Origin: Effrenium voratum | Lineage: Eukaryota; Sar; Dinophyceae; Suessiales; Symbiodiniaceae | Direction: 5' to 3' | DNA length: 64,000 bases | NCBI GenBank assembly: GCA_963377175.1 | Contig: CAUJNA010000191.1 | Coordinates: 866,039-930,038, forward strand | Part shown: piece by piece, positions 34,301-46,300 of the stretch | Layout of the letters: each line of letters opens with the position of its first letter | Numbering within the stretch: position 1 is the stretch's first letter | Program-made: the position numbers and the translations under genes | The notes under the pieces: generated by a model | The model's database searches: none | Seen by the model: only the letters and a program-made list of their open reading frames with translations | Told to the model about the DNA's origin: nothing

Positions 34301-37300
34301 ATATAGGGGTGTACGAAACTCCCCCTTTGCATGGCAAACCGAAAGGGACACCGAAGGCAACCGTTCTTTTTCCAGGGGCTCACTGTTCAAGAATACCCGT
34401 ATTCTGAGCTCCCGCATCTTCGAGTGAAGCACTGTGTAACTCAGGCCCGCACCCTGTAGGTGTACCTCAGGTGCCGACTGAATCGATCAGCGACGCCACG
34501 CTGGTTTCTCACCAGTCGCCTCCTTCTGCAGTTTGCCTCTCTTTGGGGGAAGGTGTGTAGGCACGTGTAAGGCATCGCCAGGCAATTTGATCAGGGACAT
34601 CCAACTCCAAGTGAAAACTAATAAGATTGATGCGCTGTTCAGGGTGCCTGTCTCTGCAAGTTGCTGTGAGGGGCACGCGGACACACTCAGACACTAGCTG
34701 CAATGCAAAATGCCTTTCTGGGTGCTAAACAGTGGGTCTGGGACAATTACACACTCTCGCATCACCTTTGGCCTTTGAGGGAGCTTAGACATTTTCTGTC
34801 TATACAGCACCTGGCCGGCAAGCATGCAGTCAAAGGCCTGCGGCCAAGGCGTGACCCGCCAAACAAACTTGAAAGGGTGGCCCGATGTTTTTGGGAATGT
34901 GAGTGAGCCCCCCCCCATGTCCCTCCGAAATGAACCATAGACGAATAGAGACTTTGAGCGAACTTCGCATCGTTGGCAAACGTGCTGGAGCAGCCAGACC
35001 TTTTGGAAACATAGCTGAGAGGGGCGACTAATATCAACCTGCACGACTGAAAGAACCCAGTTTGCAACCAACAGTGTAGGGGAAACAGGCAGGGGCACAG
35101 TGGGGGCTGTTCAGGAGGCCGATAACAAGGGAGGAGGGTGGAGCTCACACCATGAAGGGTGCACGAGCAGGCCACGTGTGCCGTGGCACCGCACCAGAAG
35201 GTTGCGTGTTGGAGCCATCTCCCGGCCCGGATGACATCAAGAAGGCGCATGCCACGCATGAAGCTTCTCGTTCAGTGGACAGGGGGAACAGAAATGCCTG
35301 CCTTCCAAATCGAAATCTAACTTTTTATATGGCCTCAGCTTGAGACGGGCAGTGAAACAAAGACTTGAAGAAAAATGTCTCATCATGTAAGGTCCGGTCA
35401 ACCCTAAGGGTATCTTTCCTGGTGGAATAGATCTCATGCCTTCAGCTTCCTGGCAGCTGGACAATTACCAAGGGAATTCCAAGGTATCCCTTCCTCAATT
35501 CTTGGTTGCTGTTGACCCCCCCTGCAAGAAGTTTAACTGTTTGGGGTGCCAAATTTCATGGGTCAGGTCAGTTCGTTCGGGATTTGGGTGTTTTAAGGTC
35601 CTAAAAAAGAATAAGGTTTTTTTACTCAAACTTAAGGGTTTGCCAAAACCAAAAAAAAGAAAAGCCCAGATTTTGCAGCAAATCTCAAAGTGTACTATTG
35701 ATGCCAAATTCCTCGAAACAAGAATCAATTTGCTTGCTTCCCAGGGGACCGCGCCGCTTCTGCGCGCTAAGCCTTAGGGGTAAGACAGCTTGACGCGCCT
35801 GCTGAAAGGGGTTTGGGGTCATCTAAACAGAAATGAGTCTTGGCCGCCAAGAGGAAAGGGCTTGAACTGTTCTTTGGGAATAACTTCACTATGAAACCGC
35901 CTCTTCTGTACGAGCAAAATGCGTTGTGTTGGAGCCCAAATTCTGCTCGTGTTTTGGCAGATTGGGCTTGCGTTTGCGGCAATTGCGAGTTTTCACAAAG
36001 AAAGCAGTGATCTACAACAAATCCTGCATGGGCACATTTTTTAGGATTTTGGCCACACACTACATAATGCGGAGCAGAACGTGTTTTTCTTGGTAGGCGT
36101 TTCTCAGAGGGTCAGGTTTTCCGTGAACCAACTCCGAACAAACTCCGAACAAACTCCGAACAAACTCCGAGCGAACTCCGAACTCCGAGCGAACTCCGAA
36201 TGAACTCCGAACAAACTCCGAGCAAACTCCGGACAAACTCCGAACGAACTCCGAACGAACTCCGGGCGAGCTCGGAACAAACTCCGAACAAGCGAACAAG
36301 CTCCGAGCAAGCTTTGTCATTGGTGGATTTCCGAACAAACCCCCGAGCCAACTCCGAACACACTTTGGCCATAAGCATGTTTTTGAGCCTAAGTATTTTG
36401 GTGGTCAAACTGTTTTTGTTGCCTTTTTTCGGGCTTACCAAAAGAGGCCAAGTGATTACAGGGGCCAGTTTCAACAAGTGGCCTGGGAAGGCGTTCAGGG
36501 CCGGATTTGTAGGACTTCAGAGCTGCGGAGGGCTAAAATCGCTACCGGGGTGATCACGCAGCTTGGTTGACGCTGAGGCTCGCTGTTGAAGCTGAAACAA
36601 AGCTTAATCTTTTTGATCAAGGCTTAATCCGGGAACAACATATTATTCCAAAAAAAGAGAGCTTAAGTTCAACACCGGTGTTGAACTTAAGGGTTTGCCC
36701 GATTTGTGTAATGGCTTGCCCGATTTTGGTCGTATGAAATAGGTGTTTTCTTGCATGAAAAGCCTGGATTAAGCACGTTTCAATGTTTTTTTGTTGCCCT
36801 GGTAACACTAAATTTGTACGAAAATCGCATCAACAAGCTGTAATTCCAGTGTTTTTGTACGACCAACACCCAAAAAGTTCAACACCGAACACAAAATAAG
36901 CTCCAAAAAAAAACTTAAGGCAAAAGTTCGTTCGGAGTTCGTTCGGAGTTCGTCCGGGGAAAGAATTAAGCCCCGAAAAAGAATAATAAGCAAAAATCAC
37001 AGCCTGACAAAGAAAACTAGCAATAAAACAAGACAAAGCCGAAAAACTGAAACTTAAGGCCGAAACACAAAAATCAGCTCCCCCAAAGAAAAATATGGCC
37101 AAAGTTTGTTTGGCGCTTGTCCGGGAAGTAAATCCAGCCCGAAACATACATAACAGGAAAACCAAGTGACCGAAAGAACTAATTTCAACAAGTGGCCTGA
37201 GAACATGTTTGTTTGCCTCAAAGAACACCTTCCCAGGCCACTTGTTGAAAGTGGCCCTGTAATCACTTGGCCTCTTTTGGTAAGCCCGAAAAAGCAAAAA

Positions 37301-40300
37301 AAACAGCTTGGCCACTAAAATACTTGGGCTCAAAAACATACTTATGGCCAAAGTGTGTTCGGAGTTGGCTCGGGAACAATGCCAAAGTTCGCTCGGAGCT
37401 TGTTCGCTTGTTCGGAGTTTGTTCCGAGTTCGCCCGGAGTTCGTTCGGAGTTTGTTCGGAGTTTGTCCTGAGTTCGTTCGGAGTTCGTTCGGAGTTCGTT
37501 CGGAGTTCGTTCGGAGTTCGTGCGGAGTTTGTTCGGAGTTCGTTCGGAGTTTGTTCGTTCGGAGCTTGTTCGGAGTTGGTTCACGGGGAACCTGGGGCCT
37601 CTGAGAAACGCCTACTAAGAAAAACACGTTCTGCTCCGCATTATGTAGTGTGTGGCCAAAATCCTAAAAAATGTGCCCATGCAGGATTTGTTGCAGATCA
37701 CTGCTTTCTTTGTGAAAACTCGCAATTGCCGCAAACGCAAGCCCAATCTGCCAAAATACGAGCAGAATTTGGGCTCCAACACAACGCATTTTGCTCGTAC
37801 AGAAGAGGCGGTTTCATAGTTAAGTTTTTCCCGGAAAGCAGTTCAAGCCCTTTCCTCTTGTCGGCCAAGACTCATTTCTGCTTAGATGACCCCAAACCCC
37901 TTTCAGCATGCGCATCAAGCTGCCTTACCCTTAAGTTTTTTTTGTTGAACCGAATTCCCCACGCAAATTGGCAGTTTGGGGGGGTTAGTGGCAAACCCCT
38001 TGATTTCCTTTAAAAAAGTTAAAGTCTAAAGATCCAACCCCTGTAGCAGTCAAGAATTCCAATTTGGGGTCCTTAAGCTCCGGCCCCAGCTCTCTACGAG
38101 TTGCGCCAACTGCAGAGTGTCCGACTGCATGCTGTGCAAGACCTCCTTGGGCAGCAGGCTATTCCTGAGATCCGATCCGACATGTCCGCTGCAAGAACGT
38201 GATCGGACGGAGATCGGAGTACAAGCCTCACAAAGCAAAACGCGGCCTTAAGAGACGCTTTGGAAGGTCCAGCTGGAAATCAATACTGTGAATATTTTGT
38301 TTTTAAACACCAACAATTGATGCCTGGGTTCACCACAAATGACCCGGCCTCTAAGTGGGTTGTTTGTCCAAGATACTTTCCTGACAGCACAGGCCACGTT
38401 AAGAATCAGCCCTTTGCCGATTGTGGTTGGTGCACGCACCTGATCACAACAAAAGCACTGGAACACCAAGCCAGTGCTGACTCACAAACACAACTTGATA
38501 GCAACACGGCCTTCTTCGTTCTCACGTAGGCACTTGCCTGGGCCCAAAACGCTCGGGGCCCCCACAATGGGAACCCAGTTTTCAAAGTCATCCGAGTCAA
38601 AAGCCGGCGCCGGAACCCCCCTGGCTATGGGAGACAAGTTTGCCCTCTGAACCAGCAGCTGAGCACTCGGGTCAAATAAAGGTTTAGGGTTTAGGGCTTC
38701 GGGTTTAGGGTGAAGTTTAGGGTTTAACCGTGTCTTGAAAGGAGGCCTGCCATGAGTCTCGATGTACTTTCCCCGATTGCCATGCAGAAGTTGAGCGGCT
38801 ATCAAGGCCATGCCAAATAAAATTGTGGATTATCTCTGGGTTGCCAATCCAGCATAGGAACCCTAGCGAGCCTACCAATCCGAACCAAACCAGACCATCT
38901 CGGTCCTCAACTCCATGATGAAAGCCGAGCTGATGCACACAGCACATTCAACTGGCAGAAGCAACCTATGAACTTGCAACTATTCCGGTTCACAGTTACT
39001 ATGCCGTCCATCTTAACTCCCAAAGGATTCGGGCCCGTCTGTGGAAACGTTCAGCGGCGGACTGAATTCAAAACCATGGCCGAGGCGCAGAAGGGAGTGG
39101 CACTCCTTATGCTCCTGCGTTGTGTGAGTGGTTGCACATGTGGGTCTCACCAATTGGAGGCTTTTCGGGTCAGCTTCCTTTTGCATTCGATTCAATCAAC
39201 GCAGAAGGGGATGCCCATTTCGACACACACCAGTTGTGGTGGTCACAAATCCTGCTGCACATGTTCATGTTCTTGATGCCCAATCAAGAATTATGCATGG
39301 TTGGAGGTGACATCTGCTTGCTTAAATCAGCCTGCAAAGGGGAAACTATTTGGATAATTATATTATGGACCCGGGAGGGGGGGGGGTCAGGCAAACTGTC
39401 CGAAGATTGGGTAGACAAACAAGCAGGGATTAGGGAGGTTGACCTGTTTCAGTGCCGAACAAGAGCCTCTCAACAACTGAGACACACATCATGGAGCGAG
39501 CATTTGAGACCTTGCTCAGAGGTGCCTTAGCGGCGTACGCACGACTAGACCAAACACAAATGCTGTCCCCTGCACGAGTCAACAAAAACGCATGTCATGC
39601 ACACTTGCTCGGCCTTGCCATCCTGCCATCTGGTTCTGGCTTGCATGTGTCATTCAGCAGAAGCGCGTGGTTGTGATAAAATCATTCTGGGCGCGCTCAA
39701 AGCTCCTGAGGGAACATTACAGTGCTAGCGCTTAGTTGCACAAGTGCAAGAATAACGGTTCGTATTGCTCAGTTTTCCCCCTTTCTGTATTGCACGCTCC
39801 AGCCACTGCACACCGGGTCCTTCTCAACCAGGTTCAAGTCGTCCAAGCTTTTGAGCTGGTAGCGCTTCAAGCTTTGCACGATCCGTACCTGCAAGAGGTA
39901 CCTGGCAGGCTCTGAGCATCCCCAGAAGCAGCCTGTCCACCGGAACCAAAGTGCCTCAAGCTCCTTGAGGTTTCATGACTGGGGGACAACACAACTACCT
40001 GCGTCTGTTCGCACCTGCGATTTCATTGCGGGATGCCCCCTGTACAAATTCAAGCGTGCCGTGGGATGCCTTCATAGATCACGAAGGAACCCCAAAAAAT
40101 AGAACCTTTGCATGAAATATTGTTTTCCGCCTGTCACACATGGAATGCTGGTGGTTTGTTCCGGCACCCTTCCCACCCTGGACTAGGTGGTGTAACGCTA
40201 CGAGCTCATCTCTCACCGTGCATCGCCGAGCTGCACAGTGACAGGGTAGATGGCACCCGCCGGCCAGTCTGCGAATACGCCCAGCGCCGTCGCAGGAAGG

Positions 40301-43300
40301 ACCATCAAAAAGCCGCAGAGGAATGCGCCGATACTGGCCCGGATCACGTTCCTGAAATGGTGAGTCAAGTGAAACAGACCATGAGGGGAGTAGAAGAAAA
40401 GGTCCCTAATGCTGAGACTCCAAGAAGTCTGGCTTCTTTCCAGTCTGTGCCTCCTTCTTCCTCATTACCATTTCGGGGATATGTACCAGCTTGGCCTGCA
40501 CGCGGCCGAGGCGCAAATGCATCATGGCGCTGATGTAAAACACGGACTCATAGTACACCCAGTGCGCCACTTCCTGCAATGCGTGACTCGATGGCTAGGA
40601 GAAATGCACCACTTCTTGGACTCCATTCCAGCTTCAGCGCGGAACCCAAACACAGAACAACAAGGGCACAAATGCGAAACTCGCTGGAGACCTGGGCCTT
40701 CATTTCAACATCAATCAGTGCGGGCCCGGGGCTTTGAAAGATCCACATCCAGCTGTTTGCACGCGCTGTGCAAAGAAATGCCCCCAGAAGACTGGTCCAA
40801 AGCTCACATGCGCTGTCGGTGTTCACATGGCCGGGGGACAGAGTACAAGGGGGACTTGAAGGAATTGAACGTCCTGTCGGACTATAATTAAAACAACGGT
40901 TCGTAACTCACAACCTTATTGCACGAGTCATCTAGTTCAAAGAAAATGCTCTCCTCATTCATTAGTGGGAAAACTTCTCAGCAACTTAACGTTATTCGTT
41001 CCACTATGAACTCGCATAGGCTTGCCTATTTCTAGAAACGATCGTTTTGCCAAACATATGTTTTACCGTAGTCGATGCTCCCACTAACTGGAATATGAAC
41101 CAGTTTCCCTGGTTTCTTTTTAGTATTCTTCATGTTTTCTGTAAGCTTTTCGCTTTTCTCATGTCTTGCTTTGTTCTTTGAGTTGATAGAGCAGTCGCAC
41201 ACATGCAGAATGTAAGCTGTTCCACTCCCGAATCCTCACGTATTTCCTCTTTCTATACTCGGCTTACTTCCATCCCCGATTCGCTCCGCGCGCATTCTTC
41301 CTCACGGGCTTCAGAACACTTACTTCTAGGACCTAAACACCGATTACAGTTCTTGCGCTCAAGCCATACAAACTGGTTCTGGGTCAAACATAGGTACCCA
41401 AAATGGGTTGCCCTGGTAAATGAAACTCAAGACTAAAACCCGCGGTCCAATTCCTGCTGGCTTCATTTTGACCCACACCCAACTCAAAGGCAAAGCCCCG
41501 AGCCTCAACGCCGTTTTGCGCCAAGCCGTATCGCGCAGAGACGACCGCGCAGGTGTAGCCCGAGGAAACCACCACGATGGGCACCACGTAGACCAGCCAT
41601 TGTCTGATCCTAGAGCACCCCACATCATCCCACAAACCCCAAACCCCGTGGCGCCGTGATTCGTTTTAGGTTGCAACTAAAGATACCATTTGCGGTTGAT
41701 ATTTGTATGCGTTGTATTGTTGTTTTATCATTTGGGGGATTTGGCGCTCACCATTTTCGGGTTCCATGTGAATTTGCAGAGAATTGGGTTGGATAACCCA
41801 CTTGGGTTCCATGGGTTCCGGAAGAACCTGAAGGATACATCCCAAAACGTGTCAGGGGGATCCTTCAAATCAGCTGGAATGTATGTCTTTGGAGTGGCGC
41901 AAAAGCATCAAGGGATCTGACTAAGTTGCAACAATTCAACATGTTCACTTGGCACCCAGCAAAATGCGTTGATCAAGAAGGGTTGGGCGATTGAGCCCCC
42001 TGCTCAGACTTGTTCGAACCACTGTGTCAAAAGCCTGTTTGCTTCCCTTCAAAGAGGACCAATTCAAACAAATTATTCCAAACTCAGGTGGTCCCAGAAA
42101 GTTCATTCCTGGAAACCAAATGCTGGCAACGGCACACCCCTAGCATTTGTGCCAGCAATTGATTTGCAAAGGCATGCAAGCAACTGTTGATTAGTCTGCA
42201 TCCAGTATAGACATTGAGTCTCTCTAGTTGCATCTTGCGGGTTCGAGGCCGTTTTCTGGCTAGAAATCAAGGGCACCCTGCAGGCCTTAGACGTGTGTGG
42301 GTCCTCTACTCCCTACCAAGGAAGCAAAGCCGCTCGGCAAACAAATGCACATGCCAAGGAGCCGCAAACACACGTTCCTGAGCCGGGCATGAGCGCTAAG
42401 CAAACAAGCCCACGAGAAGTCTTCGGCATAATTCTAACCCCTCGGCACAGCAAATTAGATAGCAACAAGGCAACACGAACACCATGCCGATTTGCAAGCT
42501 GCCAGCAATAAGAACATGCCGTGAATGATCAAAGTTTTCTGGTATCTTCCCCAACCAGTGATCCTTCTTTCCAGGGCGGACTCGAAATCCGAGGAATCAT
42601 CGGTTTTGTTGACCATAAAAGTGGTTGCACAGAACGTATATGAACGTATCAACCTAGACCATTCAGCAGAAAATACTCCCCTGTAACCAGAGGACATAAA
42701 CTCGTTGATAAGGTTGCATGTTTCTTTTAGTGAGGCCACTATACTTCGCTCGGCACGACATTCTCTGAAACAAAGCTTGAACTTTGTGGTCACTACTTCG
42801 GGTTAAAGTAGTCTTTCCGAGGTTCCCCCACCGTCCCCACCTTTAAACGCTTGGCTTTGGAGCGAGCTTAGGTCCTCATGGAAGTCCCTCCCATTCAAGA
42901 TCAAGTTGTCCAAAGACAATGCACAAACGTGAAGGCATTGCAAGCGTAGTCTGATTTACCCGACTAGGGCTTGGAATATTGGCTAGATTCTTACACCCAA
43001 CCGAGCGGATGCACATTGCCTGAAATCCCCCATCTCCCCGTGACGAACGGAAGACGCACCTTGGTTCAGTGTGCCAGAAAACGCGCGGCAATGTACATCA
43101 CAGTTTGGCTGCACTTGGTTGATTGAGTGCTCATTGGGTGGAGTTGTTGACACCATGTTAGCTCTACAGCTAAACATATCTCTTCAGCCTTTGAGCTTTG
43201 GTTCGGCCAGTAATCAGCGGTTCAGAGTGTTTACGGCTATGGACCCCGTCTTGAAAAAACTCGCTTCCAACAAATCTGACTCTGAATGTTTCTAGGACGC

Positions 43301-46300
43301 GGCGACTTAGTCGCAGAGCTCAAGCGTGAACATTGTGTGGGACATGCCGCAAAATGCAAAAGACGGCCTAAGCAGCACGCGACTAAGCCTCTTGTAGGCT
43401 GTCCCGAACCCAATATGGAATAAGGCAACCCGGCGCTTGTGACAAAGCTGTGGCTTCAGGGACAAAGGAAAACAATGTCGATCTAGGAACACCTACACAG
43501 AGTCATTCCTTCCGCACGTGCGGGCGTTGACGCTCTCAATTTTGTGCCTACCACACTCAATTGGACCGACACCTCTGGTCAACATTCGAGTCCAGTTCGG
43601 GACTTGCTCTGGAAAAATCAACAGGTCCGGTCCCACAAAATGATTGGATCAAAACGCACGCCGGTGGAATCCATCGGTATGTCGACCAGTGGATTTGTCC
43701 AATGGACAACGGAACAACTTGCTCTCTCTCCCTCTATCTTTCTGTCTCTCTCTCTTCCTCTGGAGGGAGTAAGGCGATTGGGAATGAACGGAAGAGAATC
43801 CCGAAGAAAACCCACCAGTTGGATGGTTCAGTTCGGCGGTTATTCGCTGCCTACCGATACAGCAACACATCAGCAACACAAAGGCTGTCTTACCCTCTCT
43901 TTCGACATGGGCCAGCCCAGGTAATTGCCCCAGTTAATTCCCAAGTGATATGGTACCTACCCGGTCTAATGCGGGCTCTCACCCTCAAACAGTCAGAGAA
44001 GTCAGAACAATGGATTTACTGTGATTCCTTGGGTGGCACATGATGTGTTCCTTGGGTAAGACCGGCAAAGATCAGCAAAAGCTCGTCTGGCGCTTGTGTT
44101 GAATCTCCTCCTCCTCCTCGGTGATTCCCTCCTCCTCGAGTTTGCTTCACTTTCAAACGAGGGCTCCTGAACTAGTACATGACGTTCCTTTGTCGACCAA
44201 GGAGAACCGGGGGGAATGCATCAATAAGGGCCTGGATGGATCTGGATTGGGACCCTCCCTGTGCAGTACTTTGGGGATGGGGATATCATAACCGATGCCC
44301 TTCCATCATGCTTCAGCGCACCCGGTTTGGAATAGCACACCTTTCCATGTTTAATGCGGAGCAGGCCCAAGAAACTGGTCCATACGAGGTTGCCAACGCC
44401 ATGTTGTCTTTGGTTTTTTAACAGTTCCCAACCGTCACAAGGAGAACTAGGGGTATCTTATTTATTTGTTGCACGGCATACCGCGGCCAAAGACTGACTC
44501 AGTGACTCGGCGCTCCTGTTCGGCGCTCTTGTTGATCGTCTCGGCGCTCTTATTGATCGTCGCAGCGTGCGCTGCAGGTCTACTGCCAGTGGAAGATGTG
44601 TCCGAGGCGCGTGGCTCATGACTAAGGAAAGCACCCAAAAATCAAGAGGATTTAGTTGATGGGTGATGTTTTCTCGTCTTTTAGGGTAAAGGTGTTTATA
44701 CTTGGCCCAGTTCTGTGACCATGCGAACACTTAGATTTGTCTCCATAAGGGGAGCCCCGAACTGCCTATAGGAATTCTTGCACAAAGACCTTGCATATCC
44801 TTGCATTTACGGGTCTGTTCATCCAGGCATCACACTTACGACCCTGATGCGAATCCATGCCCAGCCCGCCTGTCTGAAGCAATCTCAGAAAGCCTGAGAG
44901 CCGCCGCGGACATGTTTGATGCCCAACCCCCCCGAAAAACACCAAGCCAGAAAGCAAGTATGATAAATATCAAGGTCCAAATCACTCGCGTCAGGTCCAG
45001 GCAGTGTGGTTTTTAAGAGCTCGCGGAGCTTTACAGCATGGCCTTTCACAAGCATGCGAAATGAGAAACTCGTGAAAGCTTGGAACCGCAGCATATTTAG
45101 CTCGGGTCCATAACAGTGACATTCAATGGTAGTAAACATGAGGTAACTTTGAACACTTGCCTTGCATGTTCAATTCAACGTGCACTTGGGGCCAAGTATG
45201 TCCAACTGCTACATGCTTGAAGGACAAGCACTGTTGACCTTTTTGAGGTTTCCCTTGTTGGGGGATACGCGTCACAAAGCCGCTCCATGCAACAAGTCCA
45301 ACACCGGTGTCCAAACCCATTTTGTTCACACTGGAGTGCATCGGCAGGTGCCAAATGAGCCAAATGCCACTGTGCGACATAAGTATCATAAGCCTTGAAA
45401 CCTGAATGAAGGACTTCCAACCACAAACGGGCAACTAGCAACGGGCAGTCCGCATGCGGATCGTTCCCTTGCGCGCGCTCCCCACTCTTCCCGCCCGCGA
45501 CGGACAACGTGCTTTGCCAAGTGACGAGTCGGCAGAGGACTTCGCCGTGAGCACCGGCTTCTGCCAAGGAACATCATAAAATATGTGCCCCCATCTGCGG
45601 CTTCTTTTCCGGTAGACCATGTCCATTTTGATATAAAGTATGGGTTGTTCGGCACCCATGTCCTAAAATCACAGGGGTTGTTTCCCCCCGTCTGTGGAGA
45701 AACATAGATGCGTCCGGTATGATGAGGGTATTTCTGGCACAACTACCTCAGCTGTTGCCCCTCCAACCGAAAGCAATTTTTGGGGGCCATATTTCGCGAA
45801 CCTTGACGGCAAACGGAAATGGCAGCAAACCAACGTTGACCTTTGCGGTTTCCTCAAAGGCATGGAACATGACCAAGCCAACCAAGCCAACCAAGCCAAG
45901 GCATAACCCGAGCCCAACTAGGCAACTAACTCAATTCACGCCTGCCACAGGGGCCCAGGCCCGACCAAACCGTCGCTCGCCTTTTCCTCCGAAGGGTTGG
46001 CGAAGCGCAGCAGCGAGAGCGCAGCCCCGAAGAGGACCAGCACCCCGAGGCAGACCAAGGCGAAGCCGCCGCGGATGTGCAGGAAGAGGTCCATGTCTCG
46101 CAGGAACGGTTCTCATAGGGAACCCCGAAGATGGGTGATGTCCCCTTTGCTTTTCCCTTCAAACCCCCAGCGAGGGTACCCCGAATAGTCAGCTTCCCTC
46201 ACCAAGAGGGAAGCTGATGAATTGGTGGTTTGGAGGATAGAAAGTGGCTTGGGTTGCCTGATCTAACTCACATCTTGAGAAATCTCGCTCATTTCCTGGG

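Larger units (their letters stand above)
35501..38054. mobile_element. Fold-back transposable element, 2.55 kb, AATT target duplication
   Basis: The left end is CTTGGTTGCTGTTGACCCCC and the right end TCTAAAGATCCAACCCCTGT followed by AGCAGTCAAG, flanked by AATT on both sides (35,497-35,500 and 38,055-38,058). The ends form an imperfect terminal inverted repeat (CTTGGTTGCTGTTG against CTTGACTGCTACAG). Inside, about 35,777-36,480 is repeated in inverted order at about 37,190-37,934 with high identity. Each arm contains an array of GAACTCCGAAC units (36,120-36,310 and 37,360-37,590). A perfect 24-bp palindrome centred on ACCGGT sits at about 36,666-36,689. No transposase frame was recognised, so it is non-autonomous. 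The short elements at 46,656 and 59,577 share its ends. Confidence 0.85.
33336..38071. other. Gene 1 intron holding an AAAC array and a fold-back element
   Basis: The longest gene 1 intron (4.7 kb), between the helical segment and the catalytic start of domain B. It carries the AAAC microsatellite (33,511-33,772) and the 2,554 bp fold-back element (35,501-38,054), whose end sits about 18 bp from the splice donor. The remaining sequence at 33,780-35,500 shows no exon. Confidence 0.7.

Noticed and set aside
36120..37590. CRISPR array
   Set aside because: The repeats are continuous tandem units without unique spacers, lie in mirrored arms of an element, and the DNA is eukaryotic.
36112..37627. 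Ser/Glu/Phe/Val-rich open frames (265 and 248 codons)
   Set aside because: They translate the GAACTCCGAAC arrays in the arms of the fold-back element. No transposase motif.
45455..45575. GC-rich block as a gene 1 exon
   Set aside because: Open in all three minus frames, and the exons at 45,971 and 44,571 already join in phase without it.
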